A stretch of 64,000 bases of DNA from Arthrobacter sp. HY1533 (GTDB taxonomy: Bacteria; Actinomycetota; Actinomycetes; Actinomycetales; Micrococcaceae): positions 1-64,000 of the forward strand of contig NZ_JANKZF010000005.1 of NCBI RefSeq assembly GCF_027568515.1. The letters are read 5' to 3'. Position numbers and translations under genes: made by a program. Each line of letters starts with the position of its first letter. Position 1 is the stretch's first letter. Below, piece after piece: positions 7,455 to 15,738 of this stretch. The notes beneath the pieces were generated by a model, which ran no database searches, was not told the DNA's origin, and saw nothing but the letters and a program-made list of their open reading frames with translations.

Positions 7455-8756
7455 CTAGGCCCGCACCACGGGCAGGTCCTTCCAGTCTGTGGTGTACTTC
7501 GGCGAGGAGTGCTCCCGCTTCATGGACCATTGCGGGGCCTGCGCCAGCCCGCCCACCCCGATGCCGATGGCTGTGCTGCCGAATTTGCTGCGGACCTGGC
7601 CCATGACGCCGCCCACGTCGGGCTGGCCGTTGTCGGTGCCGAAGACGTCAAGCATGCCGGAGCCGGAGGCTGGTTCCAGCCCGCTGAACATGACCCCGGC
7701 GCGCAGGTAGGAGGCACCGGCCACGGCACTCTGCCTGATGGCGGCCACCGCGGCACGCACCAGCACGATGGGGTCTTGGGTGGGCGATGCGAAGCGGATC
7801 GTGGCGGCCGGGAAGCTCCCCTCCCCCGCCGTGAAGTGGCTGGTGCCGGCCGTGACTGTCATGATCGAGGCGCGCAGGCCTTCTTCGTTGAGCCGGGCGG
7901 CGCCGCGCTGGGCGTAGACGGCCATGACCTCTTCCATGCCCTCCAGCGTGGTGACGGGTTCGGAGAAGCTGCGCGAGAACATGAGCTGCTGCTTGTCCAC
8001 CCGTTCCTCCACGTGCGGGATGCATTCGGTGCCGTTGAGTTCCATGACGGTGCGCTGGAGCACCACGGAGAACTTCTTGCGGATCAGGGCAGGGTCGGCT
8101 GCCTTGAGGTCGGCGATCGTGTCGATGCCCATCATTTTCAGCCGGTCGGCGGTTTTCCCGCCAACACCCCACAGCCCAGAGGCCGGCACGCGCGCCTGGA
8201 TGCCGTCCACGTGCCCGGCGGGCATGGCCTCGAGTGCGCAGACGCCGCCAAGCCCTGGGTTTTGCTTGGCGATCCGGTTGGCGAACTTGGCCAGCGTCTT
8301 GGTTTGGGCCACGCCAACGCACACGGGCACGCCGACGTGGCGCATCACGGCGGCGCGGATGTCCCGCCCGGCGGCCTGCAGCTGGGCGGAGTCCCCCACG
8401 AGCCCCACAAAGGATTCGTCAATGGAGTAGACCTCCTGCCAGGTGCCGTAGCGGCCCACCACCTCCATGACCCGGGCGCTCATGTCCCCGTACAGCTCGT
8501 AGTTGCTGGAGCGTGCCACAAGCCCCCATGCCTTGGCCTGCGACTGGACCTGGAACCACGGGGCGCCGGTTGCGATGCCCAGCGCCTTGGCCTCGGCCGA
8601 GCGGGCCACCACGCAACCGTCATTGTTGGAAAGGACGACGACGGGACGCCCTTCCAGCCTTGGGTCAAAGACCCGCTCGCAGGAGACATAGAAGTTGTTG
8701 ACATCCACCAGGGCGATCCGGCTGTTGTCGGTGGGGTTCGCTGTTGCACCGTCCAT
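7455..8756 (-). CDS. umuC: Y-family DNA polymerase V catalytic subunit-like UmuC
   Basis: The 433-residue protein is a Y-family translesion polymerase. The first metal-binding motif is [10 protein letters not shown] (residues 18-27) and the second is Y-S-I-D-E-S (110-115) with the catalytic D113-E114 pair. A helix-hairpin-helix with L-W-G-V-G-G-K-T-A follows, then a little-finger domain and an UmuC-type C-terminal extension. Start 8756 is chosen because GGGAGGAGG lies about nine bases upstream. A LexA-like site (8786-8797) lies just before it, suggesting SOS control. Its UmuD-like partner is not adjacent but about 3 kb away (11837-12241). Confidence 0.92.
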   Translation of the reverse strand: MDGATANPTDNSRIALVDVNNFYVSCERVFDPRLEGRPVVVLSNNDGCVVARSAEAKALGIATGAPWFQVQSQAKAWGLVARSSNYELYGDMSARVMEVVGRYGTWQEVYSIDESFVGLVGDSAQLQAAGRDIRAAVMRHVGVPVCVGVAQTKTLAKFANRIAKQNPGLGGVCALEAMPAGHVDGIQARVPASGLWGVGGKTADRLKMMGIDTIADLKAADPALIRKKFSVVLQRTVMELNGTECIPHVEERVDKQQLMFSRSFSEPVTTLEGMEEVMAVYAQRGAARLNEEGLRASIMTVTAGTSHFTAGEGSFPAATIRFASPTQDPIVLVRAAVAAIRQSAVAGASYLRAGVMFSGLEPASGSGMLDVFGTDNGQPDVGGVMGQVRSKFGSTAIGIGVGGLAQAPQWSMKREHSSPKYTTDWKDLPVVRA

Positions 8757-8785
8757 GGACGCTGCCTCCTCCCGCAACTCGACTG

Positions 8786-8797
8786 GAACAAACTTTC
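8786..8797 (-). promoter_or_regulatory. Possible LexA (SOS) box of umuC
   Basis: GAACAAACTTTC matches the actinobacterial/Gram-positive LexA half-site pattern GAAC-N4-GTTC with one mismatch in the right half. It lies 30-41 bases before the umuC start, a place where a repressor would block transcription. Site calling is by eye. Confidence 0.45.
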
Positions 8798-8870
8798 TAG
8801 TAGTCCAGTCTAGCGGCATGGACCTGTGGCACCCCTGCCTCTTGCAGCGCTTTGGTGCCAGACTGATGCC

Positions 8871-9107
8871 ATGGACATTGAAGAGTGGTGGCCGCTGCTG
8901 GATCCCGCGGCCCGGGAGTGGTTAACCGAGAACAATGGCGACGCCGTGCGGCCGGACGTGCTGGAGCAGATCACAGCCGTGGCGGGGCCTGCGGAGGGTG
9001 CATCCTGGGCGGGCGACGACGGAGAGGACGGCTTTGCCCTGTCCGATGACGCAGTGGACTGGGTGGAAGCAGCTGCCAACGAGGAATCCCCCAACGAGGT
9101 GCCGTAG
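8871..9107 (+). CDS. Small acidic conserved hypothetical protein
   Basis: The frame starting at ATG 8871 encodes 78 residues, [12 protein letters not shown] with W-L-T-E-N-N-G-D-A following. Near the end [10 protein letters not shown] recalls a small protein I believe to be widespread in Actinobacteria. It is strongly acidic, without signal or membrane segments, and of unknown function. The in-frame extension to 8826 has no better ribosome-binding site. Four bases after its stop begins the GrpB-like remnant. Confidence 0.65.
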   Translation: MDIEEWWPLLDPAAREWLTENNGDAVRPDVLEQITAVAGPAEGASWAGDDGEDGFALSDDAVDWVEAAANEESPNEVP

Positions 9108-9110
9108 CGC

Positions 9111-9502
9111 ATGCGCTCCCCAACCCGTGTGGGCCCCTACCAGTCATCGTGGCCTGACGATTTTCGCAGCATTGCAGCCCAGCTGCGGCCCTTCCTTGCC
9201 GGGATTCAACATCGCATCGAGCATGTGGGCAGCACCAGCGTTCCGGGCCTTGCCGCCACCACTTGTACGTGGTGGTGGCCGGAACCGTGCCGCACAGAAA
9301 CCACATCGACTTCCGGGATTTCTTGAGGTCCCACCCTGTGGAGGCCGCGCGCTACGCTGCACTCAAGCTGGAGTTGGCCCACCTGCTCGGCACCGACAGG
9401 CCCCAATACGGCGCGCGGAAGTCCACATTGGTCCAGGATCTCCTCGCCCAGGCCCGCGCAGGCGCCGCCAACCAGCCGGCCGCCGTCACGGCAGGCGCTT
9501 GA
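9111..9502 (+). pseudogene. GrpB family protein, internally deleted and frameshifted
   Basis: The first frame encodes V-G-P-Y-Q-S-S-W-P-D-D-F then I-E-H-V-G-S-T-S-V-P-G-L-A, the N-terminal signature of the GrpB/nucleotidyltransferase-like family. At about 9253-9260 it jumps to a different frame that reads H-H-L-Y-V-V-V and R-N-H-I-D-F-R-D-F-L-R, the C-terminal part of the same family, ending at 9502. The middle of the usual ~170-residue protein, including the K-P-x-I-D catalytic-type segment, is missing. It is therefore a remnant. Its 3' end overlaps the convergent acetyltransferase by 17 bases. Confidence 0.8.
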
Positions 9503-10037
9503 CCATTTCCAGTTCCAGCTTGCTGGCATCCAGGCTGTACGGCATGCTCTGTCCCGTCGCGGAAAAGCCCTGGCGTTCGTAGTAGGCCCTGGCCCGGGCG
9601 TTGTCCTCGTGGACATGCAGGGTCAATTGCTGCCCCTCGGTGCGGGCCCAATCCTCCACGGCTCCCAGCAGTGCGTCGGCCACGCCCGCGCCGCGGCCCC
9701 GCCAATCAGGTGCCACGTAGACGCCCACCAGCAGCGGACCGGTCCCGGAATCGGGCACAAAGCCGCCCATGGTTCCCACCCACCGGCCGGAAGCCAGGAC
9801 TGCCACAACGGAGATTCCATGCTCGGCACTGCCGCGCTCCCCGCGGACCTTCCACGCGGCCTCGTCCAGGCCCAGGGCATCGTCAAGTGTTTCGACGTAT
9901 GCCGTGGGGGTGTCACTGATCATTTCCAGGCGGAGTTCCCGGATCTCGCGCCAGTCGGCGGCCGTGGTGCGTCGTATTGAAAACTCTTGGGTGTTCACGT
10001 CCACGAGCCTATTCCACGGTTCGGGGCGTTCCATCAT
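9486..10037 (-). CDS. GNAT family N-acetyltransferase
   Basis: A GNAT domain spans about residues 18-170 of 183. Motif A reads V-G-V-Y-V-A-P-D-W-R-G-R-G-A-G-V-A with R113-G114-R115-G116-A117-G118 as the CoA loop. N-A-R-A-R-A-Y-Y-E-R-Q-G-F follows near the C-terminus. The substrate is unknown. The start is uncertain: ATG 10037 has only GGGCA close by, and GTG at 9998 is an alternative that keeps the full domain. It converges on the GrpB remnant and is divergent from the monooxygenase gene at 10079. Confidence 0.85.
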   Translation of the reverse strand: MMERPEPWNRLVDVNTQEFSIRRTTAADWREIRELRLEMISDTPTAYVETLDDALGLDEAAWKVRGERGSAEHGISVVAVLASGRWVGTMGGFVPDSGTGPLLVGVYVAPDWRGRGAGVADALLGAVEDWARTEGQQLTLHVHEDNARARAYYERQGFSATGQSMPYSLDASKLELEMVKRLP

Positions 10038-10078
10038 TGCCCTTGCCCACCGCGGCCCCGCCCCCTAGTGTGCAGTGC

Positions 10079-10393
10079 ATGACCTTTGCCAATGTGGGAA
10101 CGCTGGGCACAGTCCCGGGCAGGCGCGACGAACTTGTCGCCGCACTCATTCAACGCAACGAGCTGCTCAGGACTGCCGGATGCCTCGCCTACGAGGTGGG
10201 AACCAATCCCGAGGAGCCCAACACGGTGTTCGTCGTCGAACTCTGGGAAAGTGCCCAGGCCCACCAGTCCTCGCTTGCCCTGCCACAGGTCCAGGCGGCC
10301 ATCGCCGCTGCCCGCCCGCTCCTGTCGGGGTCATTTGGCGGGTTCCGCTTCGACGTGGCTGGTTCCCCGCTCCGGGACCAGGAAACCCGCTGA
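10079..10393 (+). CDS. Putative quinol monooxygenase (ABM domain)
   Basis: This 104-residue protein is a single antibiotic-biosynthesis-monooxygenase (dimeric alpha-beta barrel) domain. It shows the V-x-x-G-R-R-D-E-L helix start, G-C-L-A-Y-E-V-G near residue 39, and V-F-V-V-E-L-W-E-S-A-Q-A-H-Q near 60. Such cofactor-free enzymes (YgiN-type) oxidise quinols or small aromatics or act as scavengers. Only the family can be assigned. Confidence 0.8.
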   Translation: MTFANVGTLGTVPGRRDELVAALIQRNELLRTAGCLAYEVGTNPEEPNTVFVVELWESAQAHQSSLALPQVQAAIAAARPLLSGSFGGFRFDVAGSPLRDQETR

Positions 10394-10469
10394 CAGCAGC
10401 TTGATTTCTGCCCGTTGGCAGGGTCCCGGGCACTGGCCTAGTGTGGCAAGTGGACGATAGGAGCATTTC

Positions 10470-11258
10470 ATGAAGAAAATCCTCATGATACTGACCAGCG
10501 TTTCCGAGATCGGCGATACGAAAGAGAAGACCGGCTACAACGTGGCCGAGGCAGCCCACCCATGGAAAGTCTTCAAGGATTCGGGGCATTTTGTTGACTT
10601 CGCCTCCATCAAGGGAGGCCAGCCCCCTCGCGACGAGGTGGATACTCACGATCCCATCCAAGTCGCCTTCACACAGGACGAGGCCACGCGTGCCGGCCTG
10701 TACAACACCGCCCGTGTGGACGTGGTGGATCCCGAACAGTACGACGCCGTCTACCTGGTGGGCGGGCACGGCACCATGTGGGACTTCCCTGACAGCGAGG
10801 GCCTGCAGAATCTGGTGTCCAGCGTCTACAACGCCGGCGGCCTGGTGGGCGCGGTCTGCCACGGACCGGCTGGCCTGCTGAACGTAAAATTGCCCAACGG
10901 GCTCGGCCTTGTGCAGGGCCGCAGTATTGCTGCCTTCACCAACGACGAGGAGGTTGCGGCGGGTAAGGACAAGGTCATCCCATTCTTCCTGGCGGACCGG
11001 CTTGTGGAACAGGGCGCCAGCCATGTCTTCGCTGACGCCTTTGAGGAGAAAGTTGTGGTGGACGGCAGGCTGGTGACCGGGCAAAACCCCGCCTCGGCTG
11101 CTGGCGTGGCCAAGGAGATGGAGAAGCTCTTTGCGCAGGTCATCCACCAGGAAAAGGCCGAAGAGCAACACGAGGCACAAGCCCTGCGTGCGGAACACGA
11201 CGCCGAGAAGAACGCCAAGAAGAAGGCAGCGGCAGACGCGGGGCACATGGGGCACTAG
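10470..11258 (+). CDS. DJ-1/PfpI family (Hsp31-like) protein
   Basis: The 262-residue protein has the DJ-1/PfpI fold with V-G-G-H-G-T-M-W-D near residue 97. The nucleophile elbow A-V-C-H-G-P-A-G-L-L has C130 followed by H131. The insert around residues 10-40 (E-K-T-G-Y-N-V-A-E) is as in Hsp31-type glyoxalase III/chaperone proteins. The last 35 residues form a Lys/Glu/Ala-rich charged helix ending G-H-M-G-H, unusual for the family. AGGAG precedes ATG 10470. It likely detoxifies reactive carbonyls; this is inferred from family. Confidence 0.88.
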   Translation: MKKILMILTSVSEIGDTKEKTGYNVAEAAHPWKVFKDSGHFVDFASIKGGQPPRDEVDTHDPIQVAFTQDEATRAGLYNTARVDVVDPEQYDAVYLVGGHGTMWDFPDSEGLQNLVSSVYNAGGLVGAVCHGPAGLLNVKLPNGLGLVQGRSIAAFTNDEEVAAGKDKVIPFFLADRLVEQGASHVFADAFEEKVVVDGRLVTGQNPASAAGVAKEMEKLFAQVIHQEKAEEQHEAQALRAEHDAEKNAKKKAAADAGHMGH

Positions 11259-11267
11259 GCTCAGGCT

Positions 11268-11825
11268 GTGGGCAAAATATTCGATTGCATTGATGAGAAT
11301 CTCAGGGCGTGGATCAACGAGCAGCCCATGTGGTTCGTCGCGACGGCGCCTCTCGGGGCCGACGGGCATGTGAACATGTCACCCCGCGGCCATGACTCGT
11401 TTTCAGTCTTGGGCCCCCACCGAGTGGCATGGGTTGATTACACCGGCAGCGGCGTCGAAACCATCTCACACATCCAAGAGAATGGCCGGGTGTGCCTGAT
11501 GTTCAATTCTTTTGGCAGCCGCCCGCGCATCGTGCGCCTCCACGGCCGCGGCTCGGTGTTCCTCCCTGGAGATGCGACATTCAACGAAGTGATCGCGCTC
11601 CACCCGTACCACCCGAGCACCCGGGCTGTCATTGCGGTGGACGTCACCCGCATCAGCGACTCGTGCGGCTGGGGCGTTCCTGTCATGGAGATGACCGGTG
11701 AGCGGGACCTTCTGCGCCTGCAGGCAGAGAAGAAGGGCGCGGAGGGCATGTCTGCCTACCGGGCCGAGAAGAATGCACGGAGCATCGACGGCCTGCCAGG
11801 CTACCCCCTCGGGGCGTCGGGGTAA
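11268..11825 (+). CDS. Pyridoxamine 5'-phosphate oxidase-family protein
   Basis: This 185-residue split-barrel flavoprotein begins at a GTG ten bases after the DJ-1 gene. F-V-A-T-A-P-L-G-A-D-G-H-V-N-M-S-P-R-G near residue 24 and G-R-V-C-L-M-F near residue 72 are typical of the PNPOx-like group that binds FMN, F420 or heme. C-terminal K-N-A-R-S-I-D-G-L-P is common in this actinobacterial subgroup. The reaction is unknown. Close spacing suggests co-transcription with the DJ-1 gene. Confidence 0.82.
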   Translation: MGKIFDCIDENLRAWINEQPMWFVATAPLGADGHVNMSPRGHDSFSVLGPHRVAWVDYTGSGVETISHIQENGRVCLMFNSFGSRPRIVRLHGRGSVFLPGDATFNEVIALHPYHPSTRAVIAVDVTRISDSCGWGVPVMEMTGERDLLRLQAEKKGAEGMSAYRAEKNARSIDGLPGYPLGASG

Positions 11826-11836
11826 GCCACCGGCAT

Positions 11837-12241
11837 TTAGACGTGGTGCAGGCACCTGGTGACAACGCCCCACACGGCCGCTTCTCCACCCACGGCGAGC
11901 ACCTCGGCCGGGGACCCGGCGTGGGCGGGATGGGTGGACAGGGAGGTCGCGCCGTCGTGCATGGACATGCGCCTGATCAGCAGCTCGCCCTCCACCACGG
12001 CCACCACAACGGAACCGTCGCGCGGGGCCACGGCGCGGTCCACGATGATTTCATCGCCGTCGCAAATGCCTGCGCCGGCCATGGAATCCCCGGAGACGCG
12101 CATGATGAAGGTGCTGGTGCGGTCGCGGATCAGGTGGCGGTTGAGGTCGATCCCGCCGTCGAAGTAGTCGCGGGCCGGGGAGGCAAAACCGGTTGGTTCC
12201 GCGCCCTGTGGCCTGGGAACGGGCAGGTCCATGCCAAACAT
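11837..12241 (-). CDS. umuD: UmuD-like S24 peptidase with altered catalytic lysine
   Basis: The 134-residue protein aligns with UmuD along its whole length: T-G-F-A-S-P-A-R-D-Y (residues 17-26) at the self-cleavage site, S-G-D-S-M with nucleophile S53, then G-D-E-I-I-V-D. The lysine general base of UmuD (in the F-T-V-K-K-L strand) is replaced by arginine: the strand reads E-L-L-I-R-R-M with R90 from an AGG codon. The Cys/Ala-Gly scissile bond is Thr-Gly. Self-cleavage may therefore be impaired. It presumably partners UmuC, encoded about 3 kb away on the same strand. It converges with the PNPOx-like gene. Confidence 0.85.
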   Translation of the reverse strand: MFGMDLPVPRPQGAEPTGFASPARDYFDGGIDLNRHLIRDRTSTFIMRVSGDSMAGAGICDGDEIIVDRAVAPRDGSVVVAVVEGELLIRRMSMHDGATSLSTHPAHAGSPAEVLAVGGEAAVWGVVTRCLHHV

Positions 12242-12308
12242 GCCATCACCGCCTAGTACAAAGATTCGAGAGTGTTCAGCTTAGCACTCCCCCGGGCCGG
12301 CCCGCAGC

Positions 12309-13133
12309 TCAGTCGGGTTCCTGTGCGTGGCTGGCCAGGTTGTTGAAACTGTAGAGGTGGATGCCTGCCGGTGGCGTTGGCAGGGCGGTCAGTTCCGCCA
12401 CGAGCTTGTCCGGGTTGTAGCGGGTGCCACCGAGCAATCGCAAGCCCAATGAACCCTTGCCGCTGATGAACTTCAGGGAGCTTCCCACGCCGATCTTGGT
12501 GGCCAGGGAGATCAGCTTGGTGCGCGGCACGGATCCCGCAACGCCTGCCCAGACAGGAACCTCTATCCCCTCGCTGCGCAGCATGGCCGCGTACGTGCCA
12601 ATGAGATCGGCAGAGAAACACATCTGGGTCACGATGCTGTCCGCAAGCTCCGCCTTGGTCCGCAACGAGTCCAACAATTGCTGGTCACTGATGTTCGGGT
12701 GCCCTTCGGGATAGCCGGCCACGCCGATTCGAAAGCTCCCGCTGCCCAGTTCGGCGATGTCACGGACCAGCGCTTCACTGGAGCCGTACGGGCCTGCTGC
12801 CTGCGCCTTGTCGCCCCCAATGGCGAACACCTCAGTGATCCCGACCGCGCGGCAATCGCGCAGCATGGTTGTGAGCTGTTCGCGCGATCCAATGGACCGC
12901 GCGGCAAGGTGCGGGACAGCGTTGTAGCCGTGGCCGGCCAGTTCAAGCGACACCGCCATGGTGCGCTCAATCCCGTGGTGTGGCAGGCATGTCACCGTGA
13001 CGGTGGTGCCGGCCGGAAGCTGGGCAGCCACGGTTTCCACAATGCCGGCGGTGGGGATGATTTCCGCCCGTGAAGGCAGTGCAGGCTGTTCCGCCTGCCC
13101 GCCCAAACCGCTGCCCAAACCTGCGCTGGCCAT
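12309..13133 (-). CDS. Methylenetetrahydrofolate reductase-like protein
   Basis: The 274-residue protein belongs to the MTHFR (PF02219) TIM-barrel family. V-T-C-L-P-H-H-G near residue 50, F-A-I-G-G-D-K near 107 and G-V-A-G-Y-P-E-G-H-P near 145 precede D-S-I-V-T-Q-M-C-F-S-A-D. The family enzyme reduces 5,10-methylene-THF to 5-methyl-THF with FAD. The sequence is shorter and more divergent than MetF, so a related folate reaction is possible. ATG 13133 lies two bases after the lipA stop, with no clear Shine-Dalgarno site, implying translational coupling. Its place at the end of the glycine/serine cluster fits use of the methylene-THF made there. Confidence 0.8.
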   Translation of the reverse strand: MASAGLGSGLGGQAEQPALPSRAEIIPTAGIVETVAAQLPAGTTVTVTCLPHHGIERTMAVSLELAGHGYNAVPHLAARSIGSREQLTTMLRDCRAVGITEVFAIGGDKAQAAGPYGSSEALVRDIAELGSGSFRIGVAGYPEGHPNISDQQLLDSLRTKAELADSIVTQMCFSADLIGTYAAMLRSEGIEVPVWAGVAGSVPRTKLISLATKIGVGSSLKFISGKGSLGLRLLGGTRYNPDKLVAELTALPTPPAGIHLYSFNNLASHAQEPD

Positions 13134-13135
13134 GG

Positions 13136-14152
13136 CTAGTGGCCGACTATCAGGGAGGCGGCTTCCTGGCGGGTGTGGCCGGAGTCCTCGATGCCTTCTG
13201 CGATGTGGGCGAGGTGTTCGGGGATGTCCAGGCCTTTCTTGCGCATGGCCGTGGCCCACAGGCGCCCGGCCCGGTAGGAGGAGCGCACCAGCGGGCCGGA
13301 CATGACGCCCAGGAAGCCGATTTCCTCGGCCTCCTGGTTCAGTTCCAGGAATTCCTGCGGCTTGACCCAGCGGTCCACCGGCAGGTGGCGTTCGGAAGGT
13401 CGCAGGTACTGGGTGATCGTGATCAAGTCGGTGCCGGCGTCGTGCAAGTCCTGCAGGGCCTGGCTGATTTCTTCCCGGGTTTCGCCCATGCCCAGGATCA
13501 GGTTGGACTTGGTCACCATGCCGTGGTTGCGGCCCTGGGTGATGACATCCAGGGAGCGCTCGTAGCGGAAGGCGGGGCGGATGCGCTTGAAGATCCGCGG
13601 CACCGTCTCCACATTGTGCGCGAACACCTCGGGCTTGGACTCGCAGATCGCCGTGATGTGCTCGGGCTTGCCGGAGAAGTCCGGGATGAGCAGCTCCACC
13701 CCGGTGTTCGGGTTCAGCTCGTGGATCTTGCGCACCGTCTCGGCGTACAGCCACACACCCTCATCGGCCAGGTCATCGCGGGCCACCCCGGTCACGGTCG
13801 CGTAGCGCAGGTTCATCTTCACCACCGAGCGGGCCACCTTGGTGGGCTCGAACATGTCGATCGGGGACGGCTTGCCCGTATCGATCTGGCAGAAATCACA
13901 GCGGCGCGTGCATTCGGAACCACCAATGAGGAAGGTCGCCTCACGGTCCTCCCAGCACTCGAAAATGTTCGGGCACCCCGCCTCCTCGCAGACCGTGTGC
14001 AGGCCCTGGCCCTTGACCAGGTTCTTCATCGCAATGAATTCCGGGCCCATCTCGACCTTGGCCTTCATCCACTCCGGCTTGCGCTCCACCGGAACCGCGG
14101 CGTTCCGCTGCTCAATGCGCAGCAACTTGCGACCCTCTGGTGCCAACGTCAT
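13136..14152 (-). CDS. lipA: Lipoyl synthase
   Basis: This 338-residue radical-SAM enzyme inserts two sulfurs into protein-bound octanoyl groups. It shows both iron-sulfur cluster sites: the auxiliary C55-x4-C60-x5-C66 motif and the SAM motif C81-x3-C85-x2-C88 in C-T-R-R-C-D-F-C. Start 14152 (MTLAPEGR) has GAAGGAG about nine bases upstream. LipA is normally next to lipB; here it lies downstream of gcvH, whose lipoyl lysine it would serve. The gap to sdaA is 49 bases, so it may belong to the same transcript. Confidence 0.95.
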   Translation of the reverse strand: MTLAPEGRKLLRIEQRNAAVPVERKPEWMKAKVEMGPEFIAMKNLVKGQGLHTVCEEAGCPNIFECWEDREATFLIGGSECTRRCDFCQIDTGKPSPIDMFEPTKVARSVVKMNLRYATVTGVARDDLADEGVWLYAETVRKIHELNPNTGVELLIPDFSGKPEHITAICESKPEVFAHNVETVPRIFKRIRPAFRYERSLDVITQGRNHGMVTKSNLILGMGETREEISQALQDLHDAGTDLITITQYLRPSERHLPVDRWVKPQEFLELNQEAEEIGFLGVMSGPLVRSSYRAGRLWATAMRKKGLDIPEHLAHIAEGIEDSGHTRQEAASLIVGH

Positions 14153-14201
14153 GGGAAAACTCCTTCGCCCCGAACTGGGACAGCAACACGTGCTGTTCGG
14201 T

Positions 14202-15599
14202 TTAGCATTCCACCACGTTGACGGCGAGTCCGCCCATGGCTGTTTCCTTGTACTTGGATGACATGTCGCGGCCGGTTTCACGCATCGTGATGATGACTTC
14301 ATCCAGCGAGACGCGGTGTTGGCCGTCGCCCCACAGCGCCATCTTCGCGGCATTGATGGCCTTCGCGGCAGCAATGGCGTTGCGCTCGATGCACGGCACC
14401 TGCACCAGGCCGCCAATGGGATCGCACGTCAGCCCCAAGTTGTGTTCCATGGCGATCTCGGCGGCATTTTCCACCTGTTGCGGAGTGCCGCCCATGACCT
14501 CGGCCAGGCCGGCGGCCGCCATGGACGACGCCGAACCCACCTCGCCCTGGCAGCCCACCTCGGCGCCGGAAATGGAGGCTTGTTCCTTGTACAGAACCCC
14601 TACAGCCCCGGCGGCCAGCAGGAATTTGACCACGACGGCGTCAATGGCCTCCTTGGGCGCATTGCGCATGCCGTCGGTGTAGTGGGTCGCGTAAAACATG
14701 ACAGCCGGGATGATGCCGGCCGCGCCGTTGGTGGGGGCCGTGACAACACGCCCGCCCGAGGCGTTTTCCTCGTTGACGGCCAACGCCACGAGGTTGACCC
14801 ATTCCTGCCAGAACTTCGGATCCCGGTCGGTGTCCTCCTCCCGGAGGCGCTTGTGCCAACCCGGGGCCCGGCGTCGAACATTCAAACCGCCCGGCAGCAA
14901 ACCCTCACGGGTCAGGGAGGCATCCTTGCACTCTTCCATGACGTCGCGAATGTGCAGCAGCCCGCCGCGGACCTCATCTTCGCTGCGCTCCACCAGCTCG
15001 TTGGCCAGCATGACGTCGCTGAAGTTTCCGCCAGTGGTTTCGCAATGTGCCAGCAATTCGGCAGCGGTGCGGAACGGATAAGGCAGCAGGGCCTTGGAAT
15101 GTTCCAGCTCGGCAACGGCCTCGTCGACGGCACCCTCGCGAATGATGAACCCGCCGCCCACGGAGAAGTAGGTGGCCTCGTGCAGGACCGTCTGAGCATC
15201 ATCGCTCACACTGAACTTCACGCCATTGGTGTGCCTGGGCAAAATGGTCAGGGGGTGCAAGATGATGTCATCGGCACCATAGGAAAGGGCAACGCTGCCG
15301 CCCAGCAGCAGCGGTTCACCGGTGGCAAAGGCGGCCAGGCGGGACTCCACCTCGGCGGGAAGAATCAGCTCCGGTTCACGCCCTTCCAGGCCCAGAAGCA
15401 CTGCTGTCATGGTGCCATGGCCCCGGCCCGTGGCTGCCAGCGAACCATAGAGGTCAACGCGGACACTCGCAACGTTGGCCAGCAGATCCTTTGCGGCCAA
15501 CTCGCGGACAAACGCTGCGGCAGCCCGCATGGGCCCCACAGTGTGGGAACTGGACGGGCCAATTCCCACGGAAAACAAGTCAAAAACGCCAACAGACAT
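14202..15599 (-). CDS. sdaA: L-serine ammonia-lyase (single-chain, iron-sulfur)
   Basis: The 465-residue protein converts L-serine to pyruvate and ammonia. The beta domain opens with [13 protein letters not shown], and the alpha domain includes [12 protein letters not shown] with cysteines of the [4Fe-4S] cluster. Length and domain order fit the fused one-chain SdaA type. It follows glyA after 139 bases containing a terminator-like hairpin, so it may be partly uncoupled from the upstream operon. Together with GlyA it links glycine to pyruvate. Confidence 0.95.
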   Translation of the reverse strand: MSVGVFDLFSVGIGPSSSHTVGPMRAAAAFVRELAAKDLLANVASVRVDLYGSLAATGRGHGTMTAVLLGLEGREPELILPAEVESRLAAFATGEPLLLGGSVALSYGADDIILHPLTILPRHTNGVKFSVSDDAQTVLHEATYFSVGGGFIIREGAVDEAVAELEHSKALLPYPFRTAAELLAHCETTGGNFSDVMLANELVERSEDEVRGGLLHIRDVMEECKDASLTREGLLPGGLNVRRRAPGWHKRLREEDTDRDPKFWQEWVNLVALAVNEENASGGRVVTAPTNGAAGIIPAVMFYATHYTDGMRNAPKEAIDAVVVKFLLAAGAVGVLYKEQASISGAEVGCQGEVGSASSMAAAGLAEVMGGTPQQVENAAEIAMEHNLGLTCDPIGGLVQVPCIERNAIAAAKAINAAKMALWGDGQHRVSLDEVIITMRETGRDMSSKYKETAMGGLAVNVVEC

Positions 15600-15689
15600 G
15601 TGAGTACCTCACTCGAGTGCAAAAACTGCTCCGGCGCGAAATCGGCCGGAGGGCCTCATGCACCACGTCGGTGCAAGCAAGGCCGGTCA

Positions 15690-15723
15690 CTGCGGTGGAC
15701 ACCCTCCAAGGCATCCACCGCAG
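15690..15723 (-). terminator. Hairpin between glyA and sdaA
   Basis: Perfect 10-base arms CTGCGGTGGA (15690-15699) and TCCACCGCAG (15714-15723) flank a 14-base loop just after the glyA stop. No T tract follows in the minus direction, so it may be an attenuator or mRNA-stabilising hairpin rather than a full terminator. Confidence 0.5.
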
Positions 15724-15738
15724 CGAGCAACTGTACCG

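Noticed and set aside
6810-8813. 667-codon open frame on the plus strand
   Set aside because: It lies wholly opposite umuC, the DUF2809 gene and part of the monooxygenase gene, and is rich in Gly, His and Val as expected of an antisense shadow in high-GC DNA. The minus-strand genes have clear family motifs.
12242-12308. LexA box upstream of umuD
   Set aside because: One half-site (GTTC/GAAC) is present near 12272, but the other half does not match at the required spacing.
12309-13754. 481-codon frame taken as one protein
   Set aside because: Only the last 274 codons encode the MTHFR-like protein. The first part overlaps lipA in another frame and is Arg/Pro/His-rich.
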